Assembly: GCF_902706285.1 (NCBI RefSeq)
Contig: NZ_CACSKD010000007.1
Coordinates: 1 to 64,000, forward strand
Length of the DNA stretch: 64,000 nucleotides
Reading direction: 5' to 3'
From: Rhizobium sp. 18055
Lineage (GTDB): Bacteria; Pseudomonadota; Alphaproteobacteria; Rhizobiales; Rhizobiaceae
The notes beneath the pieces are model-generated. The model was not told the origin of the DNA and made no database searches. It saw only the letters and a list, made by a program, of their open reading frames with translations. A program made the position numbers and the translations under genes. Below, one piece after another: positions 37,009-46,338 of this stretch. How positions within the stretch are numbered: position 1 is the stretch's first letter; the number at the start of each line of letters is the position of its first letter.

Positions 37009-37170
37009 TCAGTGCAAAGTTTCAGGGTGCATTTCGCCGGAGAGGATGGAGAGGGCTTCTTCAAGCGCCGTCACCAGAATGTCGGTCAGCTCATCGCCGC
37101 GGCTTTCAATGATTGCCACCTTGGTGGCTTCGTCCTGCAGTTCGAAAAAGCGCTCGATTTCGTTCGACAT
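37009..37170 (-). CDS. Small acidic protein (53 aa) upstream of the APH gene
   Basis: The frame reads MSNEIERFFELQDEATKVAI and ends SGEMHPETLH, with strong GC-rich third positions like neighbouring genes and an AGAGGGG site before ATG 37170. The product is acidic and amphipathic, probably two helices, with no family I recognise. It lies 47 bases upstream of the aminoglycoside phosphotransferase gene on the same strand and may be cotranscribed. Confidence 0.5.
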   Translation of the reverse strand: MSNEIERFFELQDEATKVAIIESRGDELTDILVTALEEALSILSGEMHPETLH

Positions 37171-37349
37171 ATCATCGTCCCCTCTTGTGCCGCTAACATC
37201 CGGCGATGGGACAAAGCTAGGCGGTCATGCTTGTGTCGAACTGGAGCGGAACGCTATCAACGATTCCGTTTCACTTCGACACACTCAACTTAGCGCATTT
37301 GGCGAAAGCTTCCAGAGCGTTAAGCAAAACTTCTGTTATTTCGCTACCA

Positions 37350-38237
37350 TCAGACGTCATCACCAAGTGTTACCATAGCCGTGATCCAGGCGGAAAATGC
37401 CGCCATCGCAGGCGTTACAGGCCGCGAATGCAGCCGTGTCAGCCAATAGGAGCCCATCGAGACACTGGTCTGGAACGGCTGCGAGATCGTCCCCGAGGCC
37501 AGGTAGCGTTCGAACATCAGCGGCGGTGCAAGACCGACTCCAATCCCTTGCTGGATCGCCTCCATCATCGCCAGAGAAGTATCGAAGACGATACTGTTCT
37601 GCATCGGCCCGGGATGGGATACGGACGCCGCTTCGAACCAGCGGGTCCATTCGTCCGGCCGATAGGAACGCAACAGCACCTGGCCGATGAGGTCGGAGGG
37701 CTGCTTGAGTTCCCGCGACAGATCGGGCGTGCAGAGCGCAGACAAGGGCGCCTCGAAAAGCCGGGTCGCCTCGGTCGCATGCCATGCGCCGCCGCCAAAC
37801 CGGATGGCGAAATCCAGCCCTTCGGCGGCAAGGTCCACACGGTTGTTGTTGGTGGAAAGCCTGAGATCGACATAAGGATAGCGCTCCCGGAACGCCGAAA
37901 GCCGCGGCAGAAGCCAGCCGACCGCGAACGTCCCCACGGCACCCACGGTCAGCACTTCACGCAGATGCCCGTCGCGCAGCCGCTCGACAGCGCCGGCCAT
38001 GCGGTCGAAGCTGTCGCGAAGCACCGGCAGCAGGCTATCGCCTTCCGCCGTGATCATCAGGCCGCGCGGCAACCGCCGAAACAGCGTCACGCCAAGCTGT
38101 GCCTCCAGCCCGTTCACCTGATGGCTGATCGCCGCCTGTGTGACGTTGAGCTCGATCGCCGCCTTGGTGAAGCTCAGATGCCGGGCCGACGCTTCGAAAG
38201 CCCGGAATGCGTTCAACGGAAGATATGGCCGAACCAT
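37350..38237 (-). CDS. LysR regulator of the GcvA/AmpR type, divergent from beta-lactamase
   Basis: A 295-residue LysR protein with HTH in FEASARHLSFTKAAIELNVT and AISHQVNGLEAQLG, and an effector domain starting near LTVGAVGTFAVGWLLPRL. The N-terminal block LPLNAFRAFEASARHLSF is typical of the GcvA/AmpR subgroup, whose members regulate divergent beta-lactamase or metabolic genes. It is divergent from a class D beta-lactamase gene with 107 bases between; that interval holds CTAATGGCTTATGCTAG (CTAAT is the GcvA half-site). It is therefore the likely regulator of the enzyme. Confidence 0.9.
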   Translation of the reverse strand: MVRPYLPLNAFRAFEASARHLSFTKAAIELNVTQAAISHQVNGLEAQLGVTLFRRLPRGLMITAEGDSLLPVLRDSFDRMAGAVERLRDGHLREVLTVGAVGTFAVGWLLPRLSAFRERYPYVDLRLSTNNNRVDLAAEGLDFAIRFGGGAWHATEATRLFEAPLSALCTPDLSRELKQPSDLIGQVLLRSYRPDEWTRWFEAASVSHPGPMQNSIVFDTSLAMMEAIQQGIGVGLAPPLMFERYLASGTISQPFQTSVSMGSYWLTRLHSRPVTPAMAAFSAWITAMVTLGDDV

Positions 38238-38344
38238 GGCTATGCCCCAGTTTTTCTAATGGCTTATGCTAGTATTGGTCCTTTGCCGTAAGGTCAAACG
38301 ACTGGTAGCTCTCCTCTCGAAACGACCAATGGGAGGGCCATTCG

Positions 38345-39154
38345 ATGAATCTACGCTTCGCTATTCTGGGCATTGCCGCTGCTGGGCTTCTGGCCTCCGG
38401 CGCGCAGGCCAAAACAATTTGTACGGTCGTGGCCGACGCAAGGACCGGCGAGACGATCGTACAGCAGGGTGACTGCGCCGGCCGTGTCACTCCGGCCTCG
38501 ACGTTCAAGGTCGCACTCAGCGTCATCGGCTACGACACCGGCTTCCTCAAGGACGAACACAACCCGACCCTGCCCTTCCGCAAGGGATATGTCGATTGGG
38601 GCGGCGACAACTGGAAGCAGCCGACGGACGCGGTTCGCTGGCTGAAATATTCGGTCGTCTGGTTCTCGCAGCAGATCACCCATGCCCTCGGCGAGAAGAC
38701 GCTTCACGATTACGCGACGAAGCTCGGCTACGGCAACGCCGATTTCTCCGGCGACGCAGGAAAGAACAATGGCCTGGATCGGGCCTGGATCGCCTCGTCG
38801 CTGAAGATATCGCCGCTGGAGCAGGTGGCGTTCCTGAGCAAGCTGGTGAACCGGGAGCTGCCGGTCAGTGCGCATGCCACGGATATGACGATGAAGGTGG
38901 TGGAGAAAACCGAGCTGCCCGGCGGCTGGTCCGTACAGGGCAAGACCGGCATGGCGTATCCGCGAATGCCGGACTACACCTTCGATGAACAACACCCCTG
39001 GGGCTGGTTCGTCGGTTGGGCCAGCAAAGGTGACAGGACACTGGTTTTTGCCCGCCTGATCCAGGACGACAGGAAGACCGAAGGCACCGCTGGCGTCCGC
39101 GCCCGTGACGCGTTCTTCTCCGAACTCCCGTCCATGGTTCCCGCAGTCAAGTAA
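38345..39154 (+). CDS. Class D (OXA-type) beta-lactamase
   Basis: A secreted serine beta-lactamase that hydrolyses penicillins. The 269-residue precursor has a signal peptide (cleavage after GAQA, residue 22). All class D motifs are present: S52-T-F-K55 (nucleophile and carboxylated lysine), S103-V-V105 in KYSVVWFSQQ, Y129-G-N131 in YGNADFSGD, and K200-T-G202. W is present in the QxxWxxG region near WASKGDRTLV. The length is normal. It is divergent from a GcvA/AmpR-type LysR gene. It looks functional; no mobile-element sequence flanks it, so it appears to be a resident chromosomal gene. Confidence 0.93.
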   Translation: MNLRFAILGIAAAGLLASGAQAKTICTVVADARTGETIVQQGDCAGRVTPASTFKVALSVIGYDTGFLKDEHNPTLPFRKGYVDWGGDNWKQPTDAVRWLKYSVVWFSQQITHALGEKTLHDYATKLGYGNADFSGDAGKNNGLDRAWIASSLKISPLEQVAFLSKLVNRELPVSAHATDMTMKVVEKTELPGGWSVQGKTGMAYPRMPDYTFDEQHPWGWFVGWASKGDRTLVFARLIQDDRKTEGTAGVRARDAFFSELPSMVPAVK

Positions 39155-39228
39155 CGGCACACGGCGCAAGGATTGATCGGAGTTGCTTCAGCAGCCGAAT
39201 GCCAGATTGGGCATTTGGCTCGCGGCAC

Positions 39229-40518
39229 TCAGTAATCGGGAAAGCCCCGGCTTCTCCACTGGCCCTTGGGCACAGGATCGCCGACGTCATAGGCAAACGA
39301 CACAACCTTTGTGGCATCGGCATCAACCTCGCATCGGAAGCTCATGTCATACCAGCGTGCACTCGCCCGGAATGCGCCGCGCTTCACTTCCAGCACCGTC
39401 CCCTGCTTCAACCGATAGGACGGCAGCAGCTCCGGCCTATAGCCCTCGGGCGAATGCTTGAGCTGCTCGCGCAACTCGGTGGTGCAGAGCTCCGCGATCC
39501 GTATCCCGCGTGGCATGCCGTCTATCGCCGTTCTCGCCACCGTGTCGCCTGTATCGTTCTGCGAGTATATCTTCTTGGCCTTCGTCAACGGATCTGTGCC
39601 CGCCTCGGCAGTTGGTGCCGGGTCGGCCTTGGCAACCTCAGTTGGCTTTTCCCGCACGACATCGGTGGTCGTCACACCCAGCGCCTCGGCAGGCGGCCCG
39701 TTGTTCTCCTGGTGGCTGGCGGACATGGCAACCTCGGGCAGGTTTATATCATCCGGAACAGGCTTTGCGGCCGGCTTCTCGCCGCCATCTGGCTTGCCTG
39801 CCGACGCGCTATCCTCTGGCTTCGGCTCCTGCGCATCGGGCGTCGTTGCGGGCTTGCCCGAAGCGGTCGATGAATCGCCGTCGTCAGCCTTCTCGGGCCC
39901 GGTACTCTTGTCGCCGAATTCGAAGACAGGCCGCATTGGCTGAATCGGTTGTGGCTTTCCCTCCTTGCCTGATGGCTGATCATCGGGCTTTGCCTGTTCG
40001 GCAGGATCCGGCTTCGGCGGCTCCTCAGCCTTCTTCTCCTCGGGCTTTGCTTCCGGTGGCTTTTCCTCGGGCGGCTTCGGCTCTGGCTGCTTCGGCGGTT
40101 CCGGTGGCTTCGGCGGTTCGGGCGGTTTGTCCTCAGGCTTCGGCGGCGGAGGTGGCGGCGGCTCTTGCGCCTTGGCTTCCTCTTTTGGTGCCTCTTCAGG
40201 CTTTGCCTCTGCCTTCTGCTCCTCCGGCTTCTGCTCGTCGGCCGGTTTCTGCGCCGCAGCTGGCTGCTCCGGCTTCTTCTCCTCAGGCTTCGGCTCTTCC
40301 GGGATCTTCAGCGCCGCCTGCTCTTCCGGTTTCTTCTCGTCAGGCTTCTTTTCCTCGGGCGGCGGCACCATCTCGACGCTGACGGTCTCTTCCTGCGGCG
40401 GCGGCGCTCGTTCCGGCAGCTGGACCAGAAAGGCGGAAACGACAGCGAGATGCAGCAAGACCGAGACGATCACGCCCCAGCCAAATAGTCCCCATCGCTT
40501 TTCCAGAATCTTGGCCAT
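39229..40518 (-). CDS. DUF930 protein with TonB-like Pro/Glu/Lys-rich spacer
   Basis: A 429-residue envelope protein. A short cytoplasmic start (MAKILEKRWGLFGWG) precedes one membrane helix (about 15-35). A very long low-complexity spacer (about 40-210) is built of PEEKKPE, PPKPPEPPK and similar units, and the C-terminal DUF930 domain (about 310-429) contains IAELCTTELREQL and YDMSFRCEVDADATKVVSF with two cysteines. Topology mimics TonB: an inner-membrane anchor, a periplasm-spanning arm and a folded tip, although the tip is not a TonB domain. Function unknown. ATG 40518 is chosen because it directly precedes the anchor. Confidence 0.85.
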   Translation of the reverse strand: MAKILEKRWGLFGWGVIVSVLLHLAVVSAFLVQLPERAPPPQEETVSVEMVPPPEEKKPDEKKPEEQAALKIPEEPKPEEKKPEQPAAAQKPADEQKPEEQKAEAKPEEAPKEEAKAQEPPPPPPPKPEDKPPEPPKPPEPPKQPEPKPPEEKPPEAKPEEKKAEEPPKPDPAEQAKPDDQPSGKEGKPQPIQPMRPVFEFGDKSTGPEKADDGDSSTASGKPATTPDAQEPKPEDSASAGKPDGGEKPAAKPVPDDINLPEVAMSASHQENNGPPAEALGVTTTDVVREKPTEVAKADPAPTAEAGTDPLTKAKKIYSQNDTGDTVARTAIDGMPRGIRIAELCTTELREQLKHSPEGYRPELLPSYRLKQGTVLEVKRGAFRASARWYDMSFRCEVDADATKVVSFAYDVGDPVPKGQWRSRGFPDY

Positions 40519-40714
40519 GCCCACGCAGCTGCTAGACGACAAACAGTCGATGTGGCCTTTTAACAAGGCATCATCAAGCCTTAAAACAAAAAAACAGCCT
40601 TACGTGATGACGGCATGGATATGCAGGCGCGACACAGGCGTCCCTGATGCAAAAGCGCCAAGCCCTGAGGTCAGGAAGGCAGATGGAGAGCAACGTGACG
40701 GTTGGCGTCCCCGC

Positions 40715-41008
40715 CTATCCGAGCGATCCGATGATCTCGCGATACGCAGCCTCCGGAAAGGCTTTCAGCGTCCGCGTGCGCACATTTCCACCCATCCCCA
40801 GCGACAGCCCGAAACGTGCCATGACGGCGTCATCAGGCGCCTCGCAGATCGCCACGAGATCATAGTCTCCGAGCGTCAGAAAGAAGTGCTGGAACGAGCC
40901 GCCCATATCGCCAAGCAGCTTCTTTGCCGCGTCCAGCCGCTTGGCCGAATCGCGAACATTGCGGACGCCCTGATCCGTCCAGTTGATAAGCACGATGTAA
41001 GCGGTCAT
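40715..41008 (-). CDS. GYD-domain protein
   Basis: A 97-residue protein of the GYD family (MTAYIVLINWTDQGVRNVRD, then FLTLGDYDLVAICEAPDD with the eponymous G-D/Y-D residues). The family has a ferredoxin-like fold and unknown function. ATG 41008 has GGAGG about seven bases upstream. It lies 196 bases upstream of the DUF930 gene on the same strand and 148 bases downstream of the rpoD terminator. Confidence 0.88.
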   Translation of the reverse strand: MTAYIVLINWTDQGVRNVRDSAKRLDAAKKLLGDMGGSFQHFFLTLGDYDLVAICEAPDDAVMARFGLSLGMGGNVRTRTLKAFPEAAYREIIGSLG

Positions 41009-41155
41009 TGCACACCTCCCGACGGAGGGGCTTGGGTCGATATCGGCGTTCGGCGACCTTCGCTTGCGCGCTGCGGCCCTCCTCCGTGACAACCATTCTA
41101 CGCCCGTTCCCGGAGAGCGACAACAAAGCGACCCTGACGGCGGCAGCTAAAACGA

Positions 41156-41182
41156 AAAAGCCGGACACAAGGCCCGGCTTTT
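41156..41182. terminator. Terminator downstream of rpoD
   Basis: Nine-base arms aaaagccgg (41156-41164) and ccggctttt (41174-41182) with a nine-base loop give T-runs on both strands, so it works in both directions. It ends the rpoD transcript 41 bases after the stop. Confidence 0.85.
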
Positions 41183-41222
41183 CAAAGTTGATACGCATCG
41201 TTCGCCTGAGCGAAGACGAAAC

Positions 41223-43280
41223 CTAGCTGTCGAGGAACGACCGTAGCTTGCGCGACCGGCTCGGGTGCTTCAGCTTGCGCAGCGCCTTGGCTTCGATCTG
41301 ACGGATACGTTCGCGGGTCACCGAGAACTGCTGACCGACCTCTTCGAGCGTGTGGTCGGTGTTCATGCCGATGCCGAAGCGCATGCGAAGAACGCGTTCT
41401 TCGCGTGGCGTCAGCGAGGCGAGGACCCGGGTCGTCGTTTCGCGAAGGTTCGCCTGAATGGCGGCGTCGATCGGCAGCAGCGCGTTCTTGTCTTCGATGA
41501 AGTCGCCCAGGTGGCTGTCTTCTTCGTCACCCACAGGGGTTTCGAGCGAGATCGGCTCCTTGGCAATCTTCAGGACCTTGCGGACCTTTTCGAGCGGCAT
41601 GGCGAGCTTCTCGGCCAGTTCTTCCGGCGTCGGCTCGCGACCGATCTCGTGCAGCATCTGGCGCGATGTACGAACGATCTTGTTGATCGTTTCGATCATG
41701 TGCACCGGAATACGGATCGTGCGCGCTTGGTCGGCGATCGAGCGGGTGATCGCTTGACGAATCCACCATGTCGCATAGGTCGAGAACTTGTAGCCACGAC
41801 GGTATTCGAACTTGTCGACCGCCTTCATCAGGCCGATATTGCCTTCCTGAATGAGATCGAGGAACTGCAGGCCGCGGTTCGTGTACTTCTTGGCGATGGA
41901 GATGACGAGGCGAAGGTTCGCTTCGACCATTTCCTTCTTGGCGATGCGCGCTTCGCGCTCGCCCTTCTGCACCATCGACACGATGCGACGGAACTCGGCG
42001 ATCGAGATGCCGGTTTCGGTCGCCAGATTCTGGATCTCCTGGCGGATATCGCGGATCGTCGTGTTTTCGCCCTTGGCGAATTCCTTCCAGCCGCGCGCCG
42101 CCAGATTGCCGATAGACTTCATCCAGTTCGGATCAAGCTCGGCGCCCTGATACTGCTCGAGGAACGAGTCACGCTTGACGCCATAGGATTCGGCCAGGCG
42201 CAGCAGACGGCCTTCGTTCTGCATCAGTCGCTTGGAGATGTCGTAGAGCTGCTCGACGAGGGCATCGACGCGGTTCTGGTTCAGCGACAGAGACTTGACG
42301 GCCTTGATGAGCTCATCCTTGAGCTCCTTGTAGCGACGCTCCTGTGCGGACGACAGCGTACCGGCCGCGGCAAGACGCTGCTCGACCTGCTGGTCCTGCA
42401 GCTTGCGCAGCTTCTTGTAGGTCTCGGCGATGGTGTCGAGCGTTTCCATGACCTGCGGACGCAGCTCGGCTTCCATGGCGGCCAGAGAAAGGTTGGACTC
42501 GTCTTCGTCCTCTTCCTCTTCTTCGCCCGGAAGGCCCTCGCCGCCGACATTGGTGATGTCGTCGTCACCGGTGCGGATACGGCGCGTCTTTTCCTTTTCT
42601 TCGGCAGCCTTGCGGTCAGCCTCGATCTTCTCGGGGCTCTGGAACTGCGGAGCAGCCTTCGCCTCTGGACCGGAATAGGTTGTTTCGAGATCGATGATCT
42701 CGCGCAGCAGCGTCGTGCCTTCGTTGAGTTCGTCGCGCCAGATGATGATCGCCTGGAAGGTCAGCGGGCTCTCGCAGAGACCACCGATCATCGTCTCGCG
42801 GCCGGCCTCGATGCGCTTGGCGATGGCAATTTCGCCTTCGCGCGACAGAAGCTCCACCGAACCCATTTCGCGCAGATACATGCGCACCGGATCATCGGTA
42901 CGATCGGTCGGCTCTTTCTTCTTGGCGGTCGCAAGTGCGGTACCGCCGGAAGGTGCGAGTTCGCCGCCTTCGCTTTCCTCGTCGGAATTCGAATCGTCGT
43001 CGCCGCTGCTGTCATTGCTGCCAGCTTCTTCGGCTTCCTCATCCTCGATGACGTTGATGCCCATATCGGAGAGCATCGACATCGTGTCTTCGATCTGTTC
43101 GGATGTCACTTCTTCGGACGGAAGAACGGCGTTGAGCTCGTCCATCGTCACATAGCCGCGCTTTTTCGCGGCCTTGATCATTTTCTTGACCGCGTCATCG
43201 GAAAGATCGAGAAGAGGGCCGTCGGTGCCGCCGTCGCGTTCGACTTCCGCTTCTTCGTTCTCTTTGACCTTGGTTGCCAT
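41223..43280 (-). CDS. rpoD: RNA polymerase sigma factor RpoD (sigma-70/SigA)
   Basis: The primary sigma factor, which directs RNA polymerase to housekeeping promoters. The 685-residue protein has region 1.1 with an acidic stretch ([20 protein letters not shown]), the long non-conserved region (about 190-420, including [12 protein letters not shown]), and regions 2-4. Region 2 includes [20 protein letters not shown] and the -10-reading [13 protein letters not shown]; region 4.2 is [23 protein letters not shown] 43280 ([13 protein letters not shown]) matches alphaproteobacterial RpoD; the upstream extension is rejected. Here dnaG, its usual neighbour, lies 5 kb upstream beyond tdh, kbl and recQ. 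Confidence 0.97.
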   Translation of the reverse strand: MATKVKENEEAEVERDGGTDGPLLDLSDDAVKKMIKAAKKRGYVTMDELNAVLPSEEVTSEQIEDTMSMLSDMGINVIEDEEAEEAGSNDSSGDDDSNSDEESEGGELAPSGGTALATAKKKEPTDRTDDPVRMYLREMGSVELLSREGEIAIAKRIEAGRETMIGGLCESPLTFQAIIIWRDELNEGTTLLREIIDLETTYSGPEAKAAPQFQSPEKIEADRKAAEEKEKTRRIRTGDDDITNVGGEGLPGEEEEEDEDESNLSLAAMEAELRPQVMETLDTIAETYKKLRKLQDQQVEQRLAAAGTLSSAQERRYKELKDELIKAVKSLSLNQNRVDALVEQLYDISKRLMQNEGRLLRLAESYGVKRDSFLEQYQGAELDPNWMKSIGNLAARGWKEFAKGENTTIRDIRQEIQNLATETGISIAEFRRIVSMVQKGEREARIAKKEMVEANLRLVISIAKKYTNRGLQFLDLIQEGNIGLMKAVDKFEYRRGYKFSTYATWWIRQAITRSIADQARTIRIPVHMIETINKIVRTSRQMLHEIGREPTPEELAEKLAMPLEKVRKVLKIAKEPISLETPVGDEEDSHLGDFIEDKNALLPIDAAIQANLRETTTRVLASLTPREERVLRMRFGIGMNTDHTLEEVGQQFSVTRERIRQIEAKALRKLKHPSRSRKLRSFLDS

Positions 43281-43758
43281 GTATATCGTCGCCTTCCTGA
43301 CGCTATTCAAACTCGCTGCGGTAAACGGCCATATCAAAGCCGGCACGCCGCAAACGGCCGTCTCGAATCACCTGATCCCACATAAAGGGATGAGATTTAA
43401 TGCCTGATTAACCACGATTGCCGGCACCGGACGACAGAGCTTATATCTCAACAAATGTCCGGCCATGGTTGTGCGATCTGCCCTTGACCCAGTTCACCGC
43501 TATTCAAGACGAACGGTGATTCCCACAATTTTAGTTCTCGTCAAGCTTTTCCAGTAAAAAAGCGTCAGAAAACTCGGAAAATGCCTTATCCACAGGCTAC
43601 GCACCGCCCAAGCGGCTGCCAACCATAAATAGGATGTCACCACGAGAAGACAAGGGCGCCGGCCATTCTTCGCGAACGGCCAAGTTGTCGCAAGGTTTCG
43701 CACACACCCATATAGGTGATCTGCGCCGACGGGAAGCACAATGCGACGTCTCCTGCAA
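43281..43758. other. 478-bp rpoD upstream region
   Basis: No gene is evident. On the minus strand it should carry the rpoD promoter(s). A CTTGAC -35-like element, typical of alphaproteobacterial housekeeping promoters, is present near 43535-43545, but no single best promoter can be chosen by eye. Confidence 0.4.
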
Positions 43759-44793
43759 TTACCAGTCCATCACCACCTTGCCCGAATTGCCCGACCGCAT
43801 CGCCTCGAAGCCCTCGCGGAAATCGTCGATGCCGATCCGGTGGGTGATGATCGGCGCCAGATCGAGCCCGCCCTGGACGAAGGCAATCATCTTGTACCAG
43901 GTCTCGAACATCTCGCGGCCATAGATACCCTTCAGATTCAGCATCTTGAAAATCACCTTGTTCCAGTCGATCTCGAAGCCGGCGGGCGCAATGCCGAGAA
44001 TGGCGATCTTGCCACCATTGTTCATCTTGTCGATCATGTCGCGGAAGGCAGGTGCTGCCCCCGACATCTCCAGCCCGACGTCAAAGCCTTCGGTCATGCC
44101 GATCGATGTCATCACGTCGGACAGGTTTTCTTTCGAAGCGTCGACCACATGATCGATCCCAAGCTTGCGGGCGAGTGCCAGCCGGTTCGGGTTGATATCG
44201 GTGATCACCACCTTGCGCGCACCGGATCGCTTGGCGACCATCGCCCCCATGATCCCGATCGGCCCGGCGCCTGTCACCAGCACATCCTCACCGACCAGAT
44301 CGAACGACAGCGCCGTATGCACCGCATTGCCGAACGGATCGAAGATCGCCGCAATCTCGTCGGGAATATCATCGGGGATCGGCACGACATTGGCTGCCGG
44401 AATACAGACGAACTCGCCGAACGAGCCCGGACGGTGGACGCCGACGCCGAGCGTGTTGCGGCAGAGATGCCCGCGCCCGGCCCGGCAATTGCGACACTTG
44501 CCGCAAACGATATGCCCCTCGCCCGACACCCGCTCGCCGACATGATATTTGGTGACCGCCGAGCCGATCTCGGCAATCACGCCTGAAAACTCATGCCCCA
44601 CCACCATCGGCACCGGAATGGTCTTCTGCGCCCACTGGTCCCAGTTCCAGATATGCACATCGGTGCCGCAGATCGCCGACTTCTTCACCTTGATCAGCAC
44701 ATCGTTCGGCCCGACCTCGGGCACCGGCACCTGCTCCATCCACAGCCCGACCTCCGGCTTCGACTTCACCAGCGCCTTCATCATGTTCGACAT
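43759..44793 (-). CDS. tdh: L-threonine 3-dehydrogenase
   Basis: Oxidises L-threonine to 2-amino-3-ketobutyrate with NAD, the first step of threonine breakdown to glycine and acetyl-CoA. The 344-residue zinc-dependent medium-chain dehydrogenase has the catalytic-zinc motifs [11 protein letters not shown] and GHEFSGVI, the structural-zinc cluster [15 protein letters not shown] and the Rossmann [23 protein letters not shown] 44793 is preferred because GGAGG stands seven bases before it; the ATG at 44799 is too close. Its partner kbl lies upstream on the same strand, separated by a RIME-like repeat. Confidence 0.95.
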   Translation of the reverse strand: MSNMMKALVKSKPEVGLWMEQVPVPEVGPNDVLIKVKKSAICGTDVHIWNWDQWAQKTIPVPMVVGHEFSGVIAEIGSAVTKYHVGERVSGEGHIVCGKCRNCRAGRGHLCRNTLGVGVHRPGSFGEFVCIPAANVVPIPDDIPDEIAAIFDPFGNAVHTALSFDLVGEDVLVTGAGPIGIMGAMVAKRSGARKVVITDINPNRLALARKLGIDHVVDASKENLSDVMTSIGMTEGFDVGLEMSGAAPAFRDMIDKMNNGGKIAILGIAPAGFEIDWNKVIFKMLNLKGIYGREMFETWYKMIAFVQGGLDLAPIITHRIGIDDFREGFEAMRSGNSGKVVMDW

Positions 44794-44830
44794 GCACATT
44801 CCTCCTCAGGTGCCAGCCCCACACTCCTTC

Positions 44831-44984
44831 CCTTCTCCCCTCGGGGAGAAGGTGCCCGTCAGGGCGGATGAGGGGGCGACGCGGCACAATGTTCAATCAA
44901 CCAAACTCTTCGCTACACGCTCAGGACCTCGCTGCGCTCGCCCCCTCATCTGTCCTTCGGACATCTTCTCCCCGAGGGGAGAAG
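44831..44984. repeat. RIME-like palindromic intergenic element
   Basis: The left arm starts ccttctcccctcggggagaa (44831) and includes ggatgagggggcgac; the right arm (to 44984) is its imperfect inverted copy, reading cgccccctcatctgtcc and ending in the same self-complementary ctccccgagggga block. Arms of about 48 bases flank a central spacer. This is the arrangement of Rhizobium-specific intergenic mosaic elements, which are scattered in intergenic spaces. Transcribed through, it forms a long hairpin that could uncouple tdh from kbl. Confidence 0.8.
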
Positions 44985-45011
44985 AGAAGACGAGAGAAAA
45001 GCTAGTTCCTG

Positions 45012-46199
45012 CTAAATCACACCCAACTCGCGCCCGGCCTCGGCAAACGCCGCAATCGCCCGCTCGACATCCGCGCGCGAATGCGCTGCCGACATCTGCG
45101 TCCTGATCCGCGCCTGCCCTTTCGGCACGACGGGGAAGGAGAAGCCGATCACGTAGACGCCCTTCTTCAGCATCGACGCCGCCATATCCTGCGCCAGCTT
45201 GGCGTCACCCAGCATCACAGGAATGATCGGATGCCCCTCGCCCGCCAGCGTAAAGCCGAGCTTGGTCATCTCCGAGCGGAACAGCGTGGCATTGTCGGCA
45301 AGCCTCGCCCGCAGAGCATCGCCATTGTCGATCAGGTCGAACACCTTCAACGATGCCGCCGCAATCACCGGCGCCAGCGTGTTGGAAAACAGATAGGGCC
45401 GCGAACGCTGCCGCAGCCACTCGACCACCTCCGCCTTGGCCGAGGTATAGCCGCCCGACGCGCCGCCCAGCGCCTTGCCGAGCGTGCCAGTGATGATATC
45501 CACCCGACCCTCGACGCCGCAATGCTCGGCCGATCCGCGCCCATGCTGGCCGACGAAGCCGACCGCATGGCTGTCATCGACCATCACCATCGCGCCGTAC
45601 TTCTCGGCGAGATCACAGACGCCCTCAAGATTGGCGATGATCCCGTCCATCGAAAACACGCCATCGGTGGCAACAAGCTTGAAGCGGCACCCCTCCGCCT
45701 TCTTCAACTCTTCCTCAAGTGCCACCATGTCGTTGTTGGCATAGCGGAAGCGCTTGGCCTTGGAGAGCCGCACGCCATCGATGATCGAGGCATGGTTCAG
45801 CGCATCGGAAATGATCGCGTCTTCCTCGCCCAGCAGCGTCTCGAACAGCCCGCCATTGGCATCGAAGCAGGACGAATAGAGGATCGTATCCTCCATGCCC
45901 AAGAAAGATGATATCCGCGCCTCGAGCTGCTTGTGTTCCTCCTGCGTACCGCAGATGAAGCGCACCGAGGCCATGCCATAGCCATAGCGATCGAGCGCGG
46001 CTTTCCCGGCCTCGGCCAGTTCCGCATTGTCGGCAAGCCCGAGATAGTTGTTGGCGCAGAAATTCAGCACCCGCTCGCCGGATGCAATGGCGATCTCGCC
46101 CGCCTGTTTCGAGGTGATGACACGCTCGGCCTTGTAAAGGCCGCCATCCTTGAGAGCGGCGATTTCGGTGCGGAGGTGGGAGAGGAATTGCGAGGTCAT
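45012..46199 (-). CDS. kbl: 2-amino-3-ketobutyrate coenzyme A ligase (glycine C-acetyltransferase)
   Basis: Cleaves 2-amino-3-ketobutyrate with CoA to glycine and acetyl-CoA, completing the threonine pathway begun by Tdh. The 395-residue PLP enzyme of the alpha-oxoamine synthase family has [13 protein letters not shown] at the N-terminus, [27 protein letters not shown] (the PLP-binding Asp/His) and the Schiff-base Lys in [16 protein letters not shown]. Length is typical. It is transcribed towards tdh, with the RIME-like repeat between the two. Confidence 0.95.
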   Translation of the reverse strand: MTSQFLSHLRTEIAALKDGGLYKAERVITSKQAGEIAIASGERVLNFCANNYLGLADNAELAEAGKAALDRYGYGMASVRFICGTQEEHKQLEARISSFLGMEDTILYSSCFDANGGLFETLLGEEDAIISDALNHASIIDGVRLSKAKRFRYANNDMVALEEELKKAEGCRFKLVATDGVFSMDGIIANLEGVCDLAEKYGAMVMVDDSHAVGFVGQHGRGSAEHCGVEGRVDIITGTLGKALGGASGGYTSAKAEVVEWLRQRSRPYLFSNTLAPVIAAASLKVFDLIDNGDALRARLADNATLFRSEMTKLGFTLAGEGHPIIPVMLGDAKLAQDMAASMLKKGVYVIGFSFPVVPKGQARIRTQMSAAHSRADVERAIAAFAEAGRELGVI

Positions 46200-46338
46200 T
46201 GATGGCCCTTCTCTGATGCTTCCCGATGTCGCCGGGCTAGCATATTACCGCCCGCTTGTCTTGCCAGCGCAACGCGGCCAGGCAAGCAGCAGGAGAAACG
46301 GCCGAGCATTTTTGTCGGCATCAGAAAAAGCCGAACCG

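Noticed and set aside
41265-43385. A 706-codon open frame antisense to rpoD
   Set aside because: It is a mirror of rpoD codon bias; its translation has no family features and rpoD is certain.
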